64,000 bases of DNA from Rhodoferax sp. (GCA_003133245.1 PKWM01000048.1:124001-188000), one strand, 5' to 3'; positions 10,147 through 20,328 are shown, counted from the first letter of the stretch. Translations and numbers: made by a program. The notes: generated by a model from the letters alone, not told the origin.

Positions 10147-11957
10147 TAGCCGTCCACCTGCAAAATTGCCAAAAATGCTTCTTGCGGCACTTGAACCGAA
10201 CCGATTTGTTTCATGCGTTTTTTACCTTCTTTTTGCTTGTCCAGGAGCTTGTGTTTGCGCGAAATATCGCCGCCATAACACTTGGCGATCACGTTCTTGC
10301 GCATGGCCTTGATTGTCTCACGCGCAATGATGTTGGAGCCAATGGCGGCCTGAATGGCCACGTCATACATCTGCCTCGATATGATCTCGCGCATTTTGGC
10401 GACCACGGCACGGCCACGAAATTGTGACTGTGACCGATGCACGATGATCGACAGGGCATCAACCTTGTCGCCGTTGAGAAGAATATCGACCTTCACCACG
10501 TCAGCGGCGCGGTACTCCTTGAACTCGTAATCCATCGACGCATACCCCCGCGAGACCGACTTGAGCTTGTCAAAAAAGTCCAGCACAATTTCTGCCAGCG
10601 GCATCTCGTAGGTGAGCATCACCTGGCGACCATGGTAGGCCATGTTCATCTGCACGCCACGCTTCTGGTTGGCCAGTGTCATCACGCCGCCGACGTAGTC
10701 TTGCGGCATGTACAAATGCACCGTGACAATCGGCTCGCGCACTTCATCAAGTCGCCCCTGATCGGGCATCTTGGCCGGGTTCTCCACCATCCTCACCGTA
10801 CCGTCCACCTGCACCACCTGGTACTCCACGGTCGGCGCGGTGGTGATCAGGTTCTGGTCAAATTCCCGCTCCAGACGCTCCTGCACAATCTCCATATGCA
10901 ACAGCCCGAGAAAGCCGCAGCGAAACCCAAACCCGAGTGCCTGCGACACTTCAGGTTCATAGTGCAGCGAAGAGTCGTTGAGTTTGAGTTTTTCCAGGCT
11001 GTCGCGCAAACTTTCATACTCGCTGGCTTCAGTCGGATAAAGACCGGCAAACACCTGCGGCTGAATTTCCTTGAAACCCGGCAGTGCCTGCGTCGCCGTG
11101 AATGCCGCACCACCGGTGCCCGGCTTGATCAAGGTAATGGTGTCTCCCACCTTGGCCGCCTGTAATTCACGAATTCCGGCAATGATATAGCCTACCTGAC
11201 CAGCCTCGAGCGACTCACGCGACTCATTGGCGGGCGTGAAGACGCCCAAACTATCAGCGTTGTAGGTGGTTCCAGTGGCCATCATCTTGATACGCTCGCC
11301 CTTGACCAGTCTGCCATCAACAACGCGCACCAGCATCACCACGCCGACATAAGTATCAAACCAACTGTCAACAATCATCGCACGTAGCGCCCCCGCAGGA
11401 TTGCCTTTGGGTGGCGGAATCCGCGCCACCACCGCTTCAAGAATTTCGTCAACGCCCATGCCGGTTTTGGCAGAACAGGCAATTGCATCGGTGGCATCAA
11501 TGCCAATCACATCTTCAATCTCAACCTTGGCGTTGTCCGGATCTGCGTTTGGCAAATCCATCTTGTTCAAGACCGGCACCACTTCAACGCCGAGCTCCAG
11601 CGCGGTATAGCAATTGGCCACCGTTTGCGCTTCCACACCCTGACTGGCATCGACCACCAAGAGAGCGCCTTCACACGCCGACAGCGAACGACTCACCTCA
11701 TAGGAGAAGTCCACGTGCCCGGGCGTGTCGATTAAATTGAGGTTGTAAATTTGCCCATCAAGGGCTTTGTACTGAAGCGCTGCCGTCTGCGCCTTGATGG
11801 TTATCCCACGCTCTTTCTCAATATCCATGGAGTCCAGTACCTGCGCTTGCATCTCGCGCGCTTGCAGACCACCGCAGCGCTGAATCAGACGATCGGCCAA
11901 GGTAGATTTGCCGTGATCAATGTGCGCAATGATGGAAAAGTTTCTGATGTGATTCAT
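10146..11957 (-). CDS. lepA: Elongation factor 4 (LepA), back-translocating GTPase
   Basis: LepA/EF4 is a ribosome-binding GTPase related to EF-G. The 603-residue protein starts [19 protein letters not shown], matching the family, so I chose the ATG at 11957 rather than the TTG one codon upstream. The G motifs are [20 protein letters not shown] and NKMDLPNAD. The family-specific C-terminal domain is present ([20 protein letters not shown]). There is no obvious purine-rich ribosome site. A strong terminator-like hairpin lies only 44 bases upstream of the start, which matters for expression; see the leader entry. Confidence 0.98.
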   Translation of the reverse strand: MNHIRNFSIIAHIDHGKSTLADRLIQRCGGLQAREMQAQVLDSMDIEKERGITIKAQTAALQYKALDGQIYNLNLIDTPGHVDFSYEVSRSLSACEGALLVVDASQGVEAQTVANCYTALELGVEVVPVLNKMDLPNADPDNAKVEIEDVIGIDATDAIACSAKTGMGVDEILEAVVARIPPPKGNPAGALRAMIVDSWFDTYVGVVMLVRVVDGRLVKGERIKMMATGTTYNADSLGVFTPANESRESLEAGQVGYIIAGIRELQAAKVGDTITLIKPGTGGAAFTATQALPGFKEIQPQVFAGLYPTEASEYESLRDSLEKLKLNDSSLHYEPEVSQALGFGFRCGFLGLLHMEIVQERLEREFDQNLITTAPTVEYQVVQVDGTVRMVENPAKMPDQGRLDEVREPIVTVHLYMPQDYVGGVMTLANQKRGVQMNMAYHGRQVMLTYEMPLAEIVLDFFDKLKSVSRGYASMDYEFKEYRAADVVKVDILLNGDKVDALSIIVHRSQSQFRGRAVVAKMREIISRQMYDVAIQAAIGSNIIARETIKAMRKNVIAKCYGGDISRKHKLLDKQKEGKKRMKQIGSVQVPQEAFLAILQVDG

Positions 11958-12420
11958 CAAGGAGAACGTTTAAGTGATTGAATTAAAACAACGAGACAAG
12001 AAAAAAGGGCGCGTCGAATTCTGACGCGCCCTGAACCAACAATCATTGGCAACTGCGATAGTTGGGACTTCATTGTAGGCAAAAAGCCTGCAAGGTACAG
12101 TCCAAAAATCCACCTTCAGGAGTCGTTGCAACACTGCAACAAAAACTTTATTCACAACTTATCAACACCACAGATGGAGCGCCTTTGGACAACTTGTGCG
12201 TCAACTGTGGACGGCTTGTAAGCTTCGGAAATATATCCCACATCGTGGACTTCAACGTTTTCATATGCCCGTAACAGTCAATAATTGGGCTCCATTCTAA
12301 CCAAATCTACATTCATCGAAATGATAAGTTAGTGAATGCCTACATTTATTCACCTCAAAAGTAAAAATAAATATTTTTAAAACCCGTCTGTTGGACACCA
12401 ATCCAATAAAAACCAAAAAT
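11958..12420. other. 463-base gene-free region between lepA and mucD
   Basis: No convincing protein gene was found here; the short open frames have no family character. From right to left (the direction of lepA transcription) it holds an A+T-rich stretch (about 12290-12420), then several DnaA-box-like 9-mers. TTATTCACA is at 12148-12156, TTATCAACA at 12159-12167, a TTATTCACC-like site at 12346-12354, and weaker inverted relatives lie near 12183-12210. Next comes a small inverted repeat around GTTGCA near 12120-12140, and finally a strong terminator-like hairpin. The region could encode an untranslated RNA or a regulated leader of lepA on the minus strand. Confidence 0.6.
11994..12031 (-). terminator. 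Intrinsic terminator or attenuator 44 bases upstream of lepA
   Basis: A perfect 9-base-pair stem (GGGCGCGTC, 12007-12015, pairing with GACGCGCCC, 12023-12031) has a 7-base loop. On the minus strand six U residues and a U-rich tail follow. It would stop transcription coming from mucD, or end a small RNA encoded in the gap, or attenuate lepA, whose start codon is just downstream. Confidence 0.75.
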
Positions 12421-13899
12421 CTATTGCGCCGGTCGAATCACGGCGTATTGCGCCCAATCACCCCGGCGCAGCAGAACATTGACCGGCTTGTTTTTATCCA
12501 GTTTCAAAACTGACGACTCGAACTCCTTGACGTTACTGATGGCATTATTGGCGACAGCCACAATAACATCGCCTTCGCGGATGCCAGCACGAGCGGCCGC
12601 ATCGGAAGCCGCGTCAACTTTCACGCCGCCCTTGATCTTGAGCTCTTTCTTTTGAGCAGCAGTCAACTCGCTGACGACCAGGCCCAGCGCCTGTCCGGCT
12701 GACGAGGCCTGGGGCTTACCCGCTTTGTCATCGTCTTTTTTGATCGGCTTGTCAGCCTCAATCTCGGCAATCACGACACTCAATTCTTTATGACTTCCAC
12801 GACGAAAGACGGTCAACGCGCTGTGCGTACCCGGTTTGGTAGAACCCACCATACGCGGCAAGTCGCTGGACTTCTCGACCGCCTTGCCTTCAAACCTGGT
12901 AATGATGTCACCCGCTTCAACGCCGGCTTTTTCTGCGGGTGAACCGGTCTCAACCGCGCGCACCAGCGCACCCTGGGGTTTCCCCAGCCCAATCGACTCG
13001 GCCACTTCCTTGGTGACCTGATCGATCTGCACCCCGATGCGACCGCGCGAGACATGCCCAGAGGCCCTCAATTGTTCACTGACGCGAAAGGCTTCGTCCA
13101 TCGGAATGGCAAACGAAATACCCATGGAGCCGCCCGAGCGCGAGTAGATCTGGCTGTTGATGCCAACGACCTCGCCACGCATGTTGATCAAGGGGCCACC
13201 CGAGTTGCCGGGGTTGATCGCCACATCAGTCTGAATGAAAGGCAAATAGTCACCAGTATCGCGTTGCTTGGCGCTCACAATGCCCGCCGTCACTGTGTTA
13301 TCCAAACCGAACGGGGAACCGATCGCTATCACCCATTCGCCCACTTTGAGCCGGCTTACATCTCCAACCTTGACCGCCGGCAGGCCAGTGGCTGCTATCT
13401 TCACGACGGCAATATCGCTGCGTTTGTCGGCTCCAATGATGCTGGCTTTGAATTCGCGCTTGTCGGTGAGTGTGACCAGCACTTCATCCGCACCATCGAC
13501 AACGTGCGCATTGGTCATGATGAAACCGTCTGTCGAGAGAATAAACCCCGAGCCGACGCCGCGTGGGTGCTGCTCTTCGGGCAACTGCGGTTGGTCCTTG
13601 CGCGGTGCTTGATGCGGACTATTGGGAATGTTCGGAACAGGCAGACCAAAACGACGGAAAAACTCCAACATCTGCTCATCGACACCGTTGCCCGTGCTTA
13701 TCGATTCAGTCACTTTTTCAAGCGTTCGGATGTTCACTACCGACGGCCCCACCTGCTCCACCAGATCGGTAAAGTCAGGCAAAGTCCGAACCTGTGCTTG
13801 CGCCAATGACGGCGGGGCCAGTCCGACCGATATGCTCAAAGCAATAGCGGCCGTCAAAATATAAAAGTTCAACTTTTTCCAATCAACACAAGCCATCAT
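12421..13899 (-). CDS. mucD: Periplasmic serine protease/chaperone MucD (DegP/DegQ family)
   Basis: This is a trypsin-like HtrA protease that degrades misfolded envelope proteins. The 492-residue protein begins with a signal peptide ending near SLAQAQ. The catalytic triad is His in MTNAHVVDGADEV, Asp in RSDIAVVKI and Ser in NPGNSGGPL. Two PDZ domains follow (PQGALVRAVETGSPAEKAG and the C-terminal AGIREGDVIVAV). A good ribosome site (AGAGAGAGG) precedes the ATG at 13899. In related genomes mucD ends an rpoE-rseA-rseB-mucD operon, but here those three genes are missing upstream and only a YgfX-like gene separates it from fabF. Confidence 0.95.
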   Translation of the reverse strand: MMACVDWKKLNFYILTAAIALSISVGLAPPSLAQAQVRTLPDFTDLVEQVGPSVVNIRTLEKVTESISTGNGVDEQMLEFFRRFGLPVPNIPNSPHQAPRKDQPQLPEEQHPRGVGSGFILSTDGFIMTNAHVVDGADEVLVTLTDKREFKASIIGADKRSDIAVVKIAATGLPAVKVGDVSRLKVGEWVIAIGSPFGLDNTVTAGIVSAKQRDTGDYLPFIQTDVAINPGNSGGPLINMRGEVVGINSQIYSRSGGSMGISFAIPMDEAFRVSEQLRASGHVSRGRIGVQIDQVTKEVAESIGLGKPQGALVRAVETGSPAEKAGVEAGDIITRFEGKAVEKSSDLPRMVGSTKPGTHSALTVFRRGSHKELSVVIAEIEADKPIKKDDDKAGKPQASSAGQALGLVVSELTAAQKKELKIKGGVKVDAASDAAARAGIREGDVIVAVANNAISNVKEFESSVLKLDKNKPVNVLLRRGDWAQYAVIRPAQ

Positions 13900-14004
13900 C
13901 GACCTCTCTCTAAAAATAATCAGTTGGGGCCAGCGCTTCGCTACGCTTCTGACTGTCCGTCAAGATTTTAATATGCTTGAATCGGTCCTTGAATCCTGGA
14001 ATGT

Positions 14005-14433
14005 TCATATCCGGCCAGAAACGTGGGCAAAAACCGCCCGACGCAAAGCGACCCAACGCGTTACATCGGCCCGACGTTCTATCCACAGCCAGATTCGCAC
14101 GCCGTTGACTTGACGCAAACTCAAGATCAGGCAGAACTGTAAATCAAAATGAACTGTCAGTACCCCACTGACGGGGTCATTAACTCGAATCCAACTCCAG
14201 ACTTGCCCGTCCCAGCGCAAGCTGCCAGTTGGTGTGCGCTGCCAAACCAGGACCGCATCGACCAAGGCGGCCAGCAGGATCAATAAAAACAGTCCTTGGC
14301 GCCATCCGATTGAGTCTGTCTGAAAACACCAGAGCCAGTCAACCAGCACAGCAATCAAGCTGATCAAACCGAGCAGCCAGCCCTGAAAACGCGAACGCCC
14401 CACCGGAAAACTAACCGCTGGGGCGTTGTGCAT
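14005..14433 (-). CDS. YgfX/CptA-like membrane protein
   Basis: This is a 142-residue protein from the ATG at 14433; the longer open frame runs back into fabF and is less likely. It has two membrane helices (about residues 17-37 and 43-64) and a C-terminal cytoplasmic part with SLRWDGQVWSWIR, RIWLWIERRADVTRW and LRRAVF. The arrangement, and the motif like LRWQGQEWSI, match the YgfX family of E. coli, in which YgfX was described as an inhibitor of cell division proteins. The assignment is by remembered resemblance, so it is moderate. The gene starts 49 bases after fabF and lies about 105 bases before mucD. Confidence 0.65.
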   Translation of the reverse strand: MHNAPAVSFPVGRSRFQGWLLGLISLIAVLVDWLWCFQTDSIGWRQGLFLLILLAALVDAVLVWQRTPTGSLRWDGQVWSWIRVNDPVSGVLTVHFDLQFCLILSLRQVNGVRIWLWIERRADVTRWVALRRAVFAHVSGRI

Positions 14434-14482
14434 GCCAGAACCAATAGGGAATGAGAGCGTTTGGATCGGTGCTGGCGCAAGC

Positions 14483-15730
14483 TCAGGGTGTCCGCTTGAA
14501 CAGCAGCGAGCCGTTGGTGCCGCCAAAGCCGAAATTATTTTTCAGAGCGACGTCGATCTTCATGTCACGCGCCGTATTGGCGCAATAGTCCAGGTCGCAC
14601 TCGGGATCCTGGTTAAAAATATTGATGGTCGGCGGGCTCTTCTGGTGGTGCAACGCCAGTACGGTAAAAACCGACTCAACACCGCCAGCGCCCCCCAGCA
14701 AATGGCCGGTCATGGACTTGGTGGAATTGACCACCACCTTGTTGGCGTGCGAGCCCAACGCCGCCTTGATGGCAAGGGTTTCATTCACGTCGCCAAGCGG
14801 GGTGGAAGTGCCATGGGCATTTAAATAGTCCACCTGATCGGCGTTCACACCGGCATTGCGCAGCGCATTAGCCATGGCGCGACGCGGGCCGTCCATGTTG
14901 GGTGCCGTCATGTGGCCGGCATCGGCGCTCATGCCAAAACCAGCAAGCTCAGCATAAATATTGGCACCCCGTGCCTTGGCGTGTTCGAATTCTTCGAGCA
15001 CCATCACACCGGCACCTTCACCCAGAATAAATCCATCGCGATCCCGGTCCCACGGGCGCGAAGCCGACTGTGGTTCATCGTTGCGCGTGCTCAACGCTCG
15101 CATGGCGGAAAAACCGCCAATACCCAAGGGCGATACCGCCGCTTCGGAGCCGCCCGCCACCATCACATCGGCATCGCCATATTCAATCATGCGACCGGCT
15201 TCGCCAATGCAGTGCAAACCGGTGGTGCAAGCCGACACAATCGCAAGATTGGGGCCTTTGAAACCAAAGCGAATGGCAACATGACCGGCGATCATATTGA
15301 TAATGGTGGAGGGCACAAAAAAAGGAGAGATACGACGTGCACCGCGGTTCAGAAACTCGCTGTGCGTATCCTCGATCATCGGCAAGCCGCCAATGCCAGA
15401 GCCAATCAAACAGCCAATGCGGGTGGACAATTCTTCACCCAAGGCATCCCCCACGGGCAGACCGGCGTCGGCCACCGCCTGACTGGCTGCGGCAATGCCG
15501 AAATGAATGAAGCTGTCCATCGTGCGCGCTTCTTTGACGCTGATGTAAGAGCCAACTTCAAAGCCTTTGACCTCACCCGCAATTTTGCAGGCAAAGCTTG
15601 AAGCGTCAAACTTGGTAATCAGATCTATGCCGGAATTCCCGGCCAGCAGGTTGGACCATGTTTCGGCTACCGTATTGCCTACGGGACTGACACAACCCAA
15701 ACCGGTTACAACAACACGACGACGGGACAT
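14483..15730 (-). CDS. fabF: 3-oxoacyl-ACP synthase II
   Basis: FabF is the condensing enzyme that elongates acyl-ACP with malonyl-ACP. The 415-residue protein starts [20 protein letters not shown]. The active-site cysteine is in [15 protein letters not shown], and the two histidines are in [13 protein letters not shown] and [16 protein letters not shown]. It lies 10 bases after acpP in the order acpP-fabF, which is the standard arrangement, and is the last enzyme of the fatty-acid cluster. Confidence 0.98.
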   Translation of the reverse strand: MSRRRVVVTGLGCVSPVGNTVAETWSNLLAGNSGIDLITKFDASSFACKIAGEVKGFEVGSYISVKEARTMDSFIHFGIAAASQAVADAGLPVGDALGEELSTRIGCLIGSGIGGLPMIEDTHSEFLNRGARRISPFFVPSTIINMIAGHVAIRFGFKGPNLAIVSACTTGLHCIGEAGRMIEYGDADVMVAGGSEAAVSPLGIGGFSAMRALSTRNDEPQSASRPWDRDRDGFILGEGAGVMVLEEFEHAKARGANIYAELAGFGMSADAGHMTAPNMDGPRRAMANALRNAGVNADQVDYLNAHGTSTPLGDVNETLAIKAALGSHANKVVVNSTKSMTGHLLGGAGGVESVFTVLALHHQKSPPTINIFNQDPECDLDYCANTARDMKIDVALKNNFGFGGTNGSLLFKRTP

Positions 15731-15740
15731 AAGAATTTAG

Positions 15741-16016
<276 letters not shown>

Positions 16017-16021
16017 CTAGC

Positions 16022-16049
16022 CGGGCTTGAAGCCTAAACCCCAAGCCCG
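16022..16049 (-). promoter_or_regulatory. Hairpin in the acpP leader
   Basis: Perfect 8-base inverted repeats (CGGGCTTG at 16022-16029 and CAAGCCCG at 16042-16049) lie 42 bases before the acpP start. No T-tract follows on the minus strand, so a terminator is unlikely. It may be an mRNA 5' stem that affects stability or translation. Further upstream (16100-16117) a 9-base unit GGTGACCGA is repeated in tandem. Confidence 0.4.
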
Positions 16050-16158
16050 CCTGCCGAGCAGATAAATCGGCTTATTTAATACTTTTCTCAACCTGACACG
16101 GTGACCGAGGTGACCGATTCGCGCCAATTTCGTGAAAACAAACCGGTGCCATCCTCAG

Positions 16159-16911
16159 CTAACCACCCATGTACATGCCACCATTGACATGCAACTCCTG
16201 TCCGGTGACGTAGGCCGCCTGAGGCGATGCCAGGTAGACAACCGCATGTGCGATGTCCGCGGGCAAGCCCAAACGGCCCAGCGGAATTTGGCTCGCCAAG
16301 GCAATTTTCTGTTCCTGCGGCAGAGTTGCCGTCATGTCGGTTTCGATAAACCCCGGAGCCACACAATTGACCGTGATGTTGCGCGACCCCAGCTCGCGCG
16401 CCAGCGCGCGCGTCATTCCGGCCACGCCCGCCTTGGCAGCGGCGTAGTTGGCTTGCCCGGGATTGCCCGCCGCACCAACCACTGACGTGATGCTGATGAT
16501 GCGGCCATAGCGCTGCTTCATCATGGTGCGCATGACCGCGCGACTCATGCGAAACACCGCTTTGAGGTCGGTCTCCAGCACGGCGTCCCATTCTTCGTCC
16601 TTCATGCGCATGGCCAAATTATCATGCGTGATGCCGGCGTTGTTGACCAACACCTGTAACCCACCGTGCTCCTTGACCGCTGCGTCAATCAGGCTTTGGG
16701 CCGCCTGGGCATCGTTAACGTTCAAGGTCTTGCCGCTACAGCTGGGAAAAGCCGACAGGGTCTGGCCAATTTTTGCTGCCCCGTCGTCGCTGGTGGCGGT
16801 GCCTATGACCTTGAACCCACGTTGTGCCAGCGCCAGTGCAATAGCGGCGCCAATGCCGCGCGAGGCACCTGTAACCAGGGCCAGTTGCCCTTTGAAATCA
16901 ATATCACTCAC
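16159..16911 (-). CDS. fabG: 3-oxoacyl-ACP reductase
   Basis: FabG reduces 3-oxoacyl-ACP with NADPH. This is a 250-residue short-chain dehydrogenase. The cofactor motif TGASRGIG is at residues 13-20, NNAG near residue 84, the catalytic serine in ITSVVGAAGNPGQ and the YxxxK pair in ANYAAAKAG. I use the GTG start at 16911, which gives the usual MSDIDFKG N-terminus behind the purine-rich GGGAGGGG. It overlaps the fabD stop by 8 bases, so the two are coupled. Confidence 0.97.
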   Translation of the reverse strand: MSDIDFKGQLALVTGASRGIGAAIALALAQRGFKVIGTATSDDGAAKIGQTLSAFPSCSGKTLNVNDAQAAQSLIDAAVKEHGGLQVLVNNAGITHDNLAMRMKDEEWDAVLETDLKAVFRMSRAVMRTMMKQRYGRIISITSVVGAAGNPGQANYAAAKAGVAGMTRALARELGSRNITVNCVAPGFIETDMTATLPQEQKIALASQIPLGRLGLPADIAHAVVYLASPQAAYVTGQELHVNGGMYMGG

Positions 16912-17869
16912 CGCCTGCCCCTCCCAGTACACCTTTTACGTCAGTCAGACTGGCGGGATCGAACAGCGCCAGGCCGTTCAGCTGCGGATCGATGCGCTTG
17001 ACCAGACCCGCCAGCACCTTGCCAGGGCCACACTCCACGATGGAAGTCAGGCCACGCGCCTTGATAGCTTGCACACACTCGACCCAACGCACCGGCCCAA
17101 AAGCCTGCCGGTAGAGCGCATCGCGTATGCGATCAACATCCGTCTCAACGGTAACATCAACGTTGTTGATCAACGCAATACGGGGTGAAGAAAACACAAC
17201 CGAAGCAAGTTTTTCCTTGAGCCGTTGCGCCGCCGGTTTCATCAAACTTGAATGAAAAGGAGCCGACACCGGCAACGGCAGAGCACGCTTGGCACCTTTA
17301 GCCTTCAAAGCGGCACAAGCGGCTTCGACCGCTGCTTTACTGCCGGCAATAACCGTTTGCATGGGGTCGTTGAAGTTGACTGCCTCGACCACTTCAGCCG
17401 AGCCTGCGCCGAATGAAGCTGTCACCTCAGCACAACCGGCCACCACGCTTGACGCATCCATGCCCAGAATCGCGGCCATGGCACCAACGCCTACTGGCAC
17501 CGCTTCCTGCATCGCCTGCGCACGAAAACGCACCAACGGTGCGGCCTGGGTCAGGCTCAAGACCCCGGCCGCAATCAAGGCCGAGTATTCGCCCAGCGAA
17601 TGCCCCGCCACCGCAGCCGGTGCGCCACCCGTCTCAGCCAGCCAGACGCGGTACGCTGCCACTCCTGCCACCAGCATCACCGGCTGGGTGTTGGTGGTCA
17701 ACGCGAGCGCCTCCCTGGGCCCGTGCGTGATCAGCTTGCCCAAGTCTTCGCCCAAGGCATCGGAGGCTTCCCTGAGCGTTTCGACAACCTTCGGATGATC
17801 ACCCCAGGCATCGAGCATGCCCACCGACTGGGAGCCTTGGCCAGGAAAAACAAAAGCAAAAGGATTCAT
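16904..17869 (-). CDS. fabD: Malonyl-CoA:ACP transacylase
   Basis: FabD moves malonyl from CoA to ACP. The 321-residue protein begins FAFVFPGQGSQSVGML. It has the nucleophile in AVAGHSLGEYSAL (GHSLG), the substrate arginine in VRFRAQAMQEAVP, and the catalytic histidine in LPVSAPFHSSLM. It starts 4 bases after fabH and ends in an 8-base overlap with fabG. Confidence 0.98.
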   Translation of the reverse strand: MNPFAFVFPGQGSQSVGMLDAWGDHPKVVETLREASDALGEDLGKLITHGPREALALTTNTQPVMLVAGVAAYRVWLAETGGAPAAVAGHSLGEYSALIAAGVLSLTQAAPLVRFRAQAMQEAVPVGVGAMAAILGMDASSVVAGCAEVTASFGAGSAEVVEAVNFNDPMQTVIAGSKAAVEAACAALKAKGAKRALPLPVSAPFHSSLMKPAAQRLKEKLASVVFSSPRIALINNVDVTVETDVDRIRDALYRQAFGPVRWVECVQAIKARGLTSIVECGPGKVLAGLVKRIDPQLNGLALFDPASLTDVKGVLGGAGGE

Positions 17870-17873
17870 ACAG

Positions 17874-18851
17874 TTAGAGTTTCAGCAGCACCGCACCCCA
17901 GGTGAAGCCGCCACCTACCGCTTCCAGTAAAAGCAAGTCGCCGGGCTTGACCTGGCCACTGCGTACCGCCGTATCGAGCGCCAGCGGAATGGACGCCGCC
18001 GAGGTGTTGCCGTGCTGATCGACGGTAACCACAACTTTATCCATCGACATCTTGAGCTTCCTGGCGGCGCTCTGCATGATCCGGATGTTGGCTTGATGGG
18101 GAATCATCCAGTCAATATCCGAGGCCTTTTTACCGGCTTTGGACAAGACCGCACGAGCGGCTTCATCGAGCACGCCGACCGCCAATTTGAAGACCGCTGG
18201 CCCGTCCATTTTGAGCAAAGGCTCGCCCAGCACCTGGCCACCCGAGACGTGGCCGGGCACGCACAAAATATCACTGAAACTGCCATCGGCATGCAAGTCG
18301 CTGGCCAAAATACCAGGCGTTTTGGAGGCTTCCAGCACCACCGCACCGGCACCATCGCCAAACAGGACGCAGGTGCTGCGGTCCTTGAAATCAAGAATGT
18401 GGGAAAACACCTCAGCGCCCACCACCAGCGCTTTGGTGGCAGCACCGGTCTGGATCATGGCGTCCGCCAGCGTCAGGGCATAAATGAATCCGCTGCACAC
18501 CGCCTGTACATCAAAAGCGGCACCGCCCTTGGTGCCGAGCTTGCTTTGCAAAATACAGGCAGTCGAGGGAAACACCATGTCCGGCGTTGAGGTGCCAACA
18601 ATGATCAGGTCAATGTCCCTGGCATCAACAGCAGCAGCTTGCAAGGCCAGACGGGACGCCTCCAGCGCCAGATCGCTGCTGCAAACACCCACTGCGGCAA
18701 AGTGACGAGCCTGGATGCCAGTGCGCTCAACGATCCATTTTTCATTGGTTTCAACGCCTTGAGCCGCAAGCTCTTGCACCAAATCAGCATTGGTCAGACG
18801 ACGGGGCGGCAGAAAACTACCGGTTCCAGAAATGCGCGAATAAATTTTCAT
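17874..18851 (-). CDS. fabH: 3-oxoacyl-ACP synthase III
   Basis: FabH starts fatty-acid synthesis by condensing acetyl-CoA with malonyl-ACP. The 325-residue protein has [17 protein letters not shown] at the N-terminus. The active cysteine is in [14 protein letters not shown], the histidine in [13 protein letters not shown] and the asparagine in [14 protein letters not shown]. It follows plsX with a 44-base gap and lies directly before fabD. Confidence 0.98.
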   Translation of the reverse strand: MKIYSRISGTGSFLPPRRLTNADLVQELAAQGVETNEKWIVERTGIQARHFAAVGVCSSDLALEASRLALQAAAVDARDIDLIIVGTSTPDMVFPSTACILQSKLGTKGGAAFDVQAVCSGFIYALTLADAMIQTGAATKALVVGAEVFSHILDFKDRSTCVLFGDGAGAVVLEASKTPGILASDLHADGSFSDILCVPGHVSGGQVLGEPLLKMDGPAVFKLAVGVLDEAARAVLSKAGKKASDIDWMIPHQANIRIMQSAARKLKMSMDKVVVTVDQHGNTSAASIPLALDTAVRSGQVKPGDLLLLEAVGGGFTWGAVLLKL

Positions 18852-18895
18852 CGGAATTAAGCGAATGCGATACTGTGGGTTTGTACTTTAGATGT

Positions 18896-19921
18896 TTATG
18901 ACGAAGACACAGTGCCAGCGATCAGTGACGCCACGTGAGCAATCCGGCTTTGAACACGGTCAAGCAAATTGTGTTTAGCGGCATCATACGCGCGCAGCAA
19001 GGCGTACTCAAATGCCACTGGGTCGGCTGACCCATGGCTTTTAAAAACCAGGCCGCGCAAGCCCAGTAAGGCACCCCCGTTGTAGCGACGGTGATCCATA
19101 CGCTTCTTCAACGCAGCTATCACGGGATAAGCGGCAAGAGCGGCCGTTTTTGTAACTATATTCCTGGAAAACTCAACCTTCAGAAAATTGACAATCATGG
19201 TCGCCAAGCCTTCACTGGCTTTCAAGGCCACATTACCGACAAAACCGTCACAGACAACGATGTCTACAGTTCCTTTGAAAATATCATTGCCTTCAATGTT
19301 GCCGTAAAAATTCAAATCACCTGAGTTGGCGGCTGCGCGCAGCAATTCACCGGCTTTTTTGATGACGTCGTTGCCTTTTATGGCTTCTTCACCAATGTTG
19401 AGCAAACCCACCGTAGGATTGTCGTTACCGCTCAGAACCGAAACCAGGGCCGAGCCCATCATCGCGAACTGGAGCAGATGCTCAGCCGAGCAATCCACGT
19501 TGGCACCCATATCAAGCACCGTCGTAGCCTCGCCCTTGGCGTTTGGAATTTGCCCGGCAATGGCAGGGCGATCTATGCCATCAAGGGTCTTGAGCAGGTA
19601 ACGTGAAATTGCCATCAACGCAGCGGTATTGCCAGCCGACACCGCCGCCTGCGCTGCACCCGACTTGACCTGCTCAATGGCCACTCGCATGGAAGAGTTT
19701 TTTTTGCGCCGCAGTGCCACCTCGAGCGAATCACTCATGCCAACGACCTCGCTGGCCGCCACTGTTTTGGCGCGCGGATGCACAAATTCGCTCAAACTCT
19801 GCGGTAAACCGACCAGCAGCAGCTGTGCATCAGCGTGGCTATCAAGAAACTTTCGACAAGCCGGTAGCGTAACGCCCGGGCCGTAATCACCTCCCATGCA
19901 ATCGACAGCGATAGTGATCAT
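18896..19921 (-). CDS. plsX: Phosphate acyltransferase PlsX
   Basis: PlsX makes acyl-phosphate from acyl-ACP and phosphate, the donor used by PlsY in phospholipid synthesis. The 341-residue protein has [19 protein letters not shown] at its start, GNTAALMAI near residue 97, and [17 protein letters not shown] around residue 223. It is the link between rpmF and the fab genes, as in most proteobacteria. A hairpin in the rpmF-plsX gap could reduce readthrough from rpmF. Confidence 0.97.
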   Translation of the reverse strand: MITIAVDCMGGDYGPGVTLPACRKFLDSHADAQLLLVGLPQSLSEFVHPRAKTVAASEVVGMSDSLEVALRRKKNSSMRVAIEQVKSGAAQAAVSAGNTAALMAISRYLLKTLDGIDRPAIAGQIPNAKGEATTVLDMGANVDCSAEHLLQFAMMGSALVSVLSGNDNPTVGLLNIGEEAIKGNDVIKKAGELLRAAANSGDLNFYGNIEGNDIFKGTVDIVVCDGFVGNVALKASEGLATMIVNFLKVEFSRNIVTKTAALAAYPVIAALKKRMDHRRYNGGALLGLRGLVFKSHGSADPVAFEYALLRAYDAAKHNLLDRVQSRIAHVASLIAGTVSSS

Positions 19922-19975
19922 GGAATGCTATGACACCAAAACAAATGGCAAGTGAATATCTGAAGCATCAATGCA

Positions 19976-20012
19976 AAGGCCCGAGGCCACAAAGATGGCA
20001 ACCTCGGGCCTT
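19976..20012 (-). terminator. Hairpin between rpmF and plsX, possible partial terminator
   Basis: Perfect 11-base inverted repeats (AAGGCCCGAGG, 19976-19986, and CCTCGGGCCTT, 20002-20012) enclose a 15-base loop. They start 16 bases after the rpmF stop. The following U-tract on the minus strand is short, so it is probably a partial terminator or an RNA-stabilising 3' end that keeps ribosomal-protein message more abundant than plsX. Confidence 0.55.
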
Positions 20013-20028
20013 GGTTTGAAGAGAACGG

Positions 20029-20211
20029 TCAGGCTTCAGACTTGGTTTTGAGCACTTTGCGGCCACGGTAAAAGCCGGTCGGGCTGATATGGTGACGCAG
20101 GTGGGTTTCACCGGTCGTCGCTTCAATTGCCAGACCCGGTACCACCAGGGCATTGTGCGCCCTGTGCATGCCGCGCTTGGAAGGTGATTTTTTGTTTTGT
20201 TGGACGGCCAT
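20029..20211 (-). CDS. rpmF: 50S ribosomal protein L32
   Basis: This is a 60-residue basic protein that begins [20 protein letters not shown] and continues with [18 protein letters not shown] place the start at the ATG at 20211 because it is preceded by AAGGAGCG. The larger open frame in this phase extends into yceD and is not real. It lies between yceD and plsX, the conserved order. Confidence 0.97.
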   Translation of the reverse strand: MAVQQNKKSPSKRGMHRAHNALVVPGLAIEATTGETHLRHHISPTGFYRGRKVLKTKSEA

Positions 20212-20298
20212 GATCCGCTCCTTGGGCTTGGGTGCTGCGAGCGCTGCAACACCTGGGGTTGGTAAAAACGCGAGGCAAGCTGCCGCGCGAAGCGGTGA

Positions 20299-20328
20299 AT
20301 TATAGCGTGGCTGCGACGACTCAGTCAG
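20299..20328 (-). promoter_or_regulatory. Candidate promoter for rpmF-plsX-fab cluster
   Basis: On the minus strand a perfect TATAAT (20304-20299) is preceded, with an 18-base spacer, by CTGACT (20328-20323), a four-of-six match to TTGACA. It overlaps the last codons of yceD and would give a leader of about 80 bases before rpmF. That leader contains an 8-base stem with GGTGTTGC and GCAGCACC arms. Confidence 0.5.

Noticed and set aside
12062-12274. Short open frames in the lepA-mucD gap.
   Set aside because: No family character, no good ribosome site, and the frames overlap DnaA-box-like and A+T-rich sequence.
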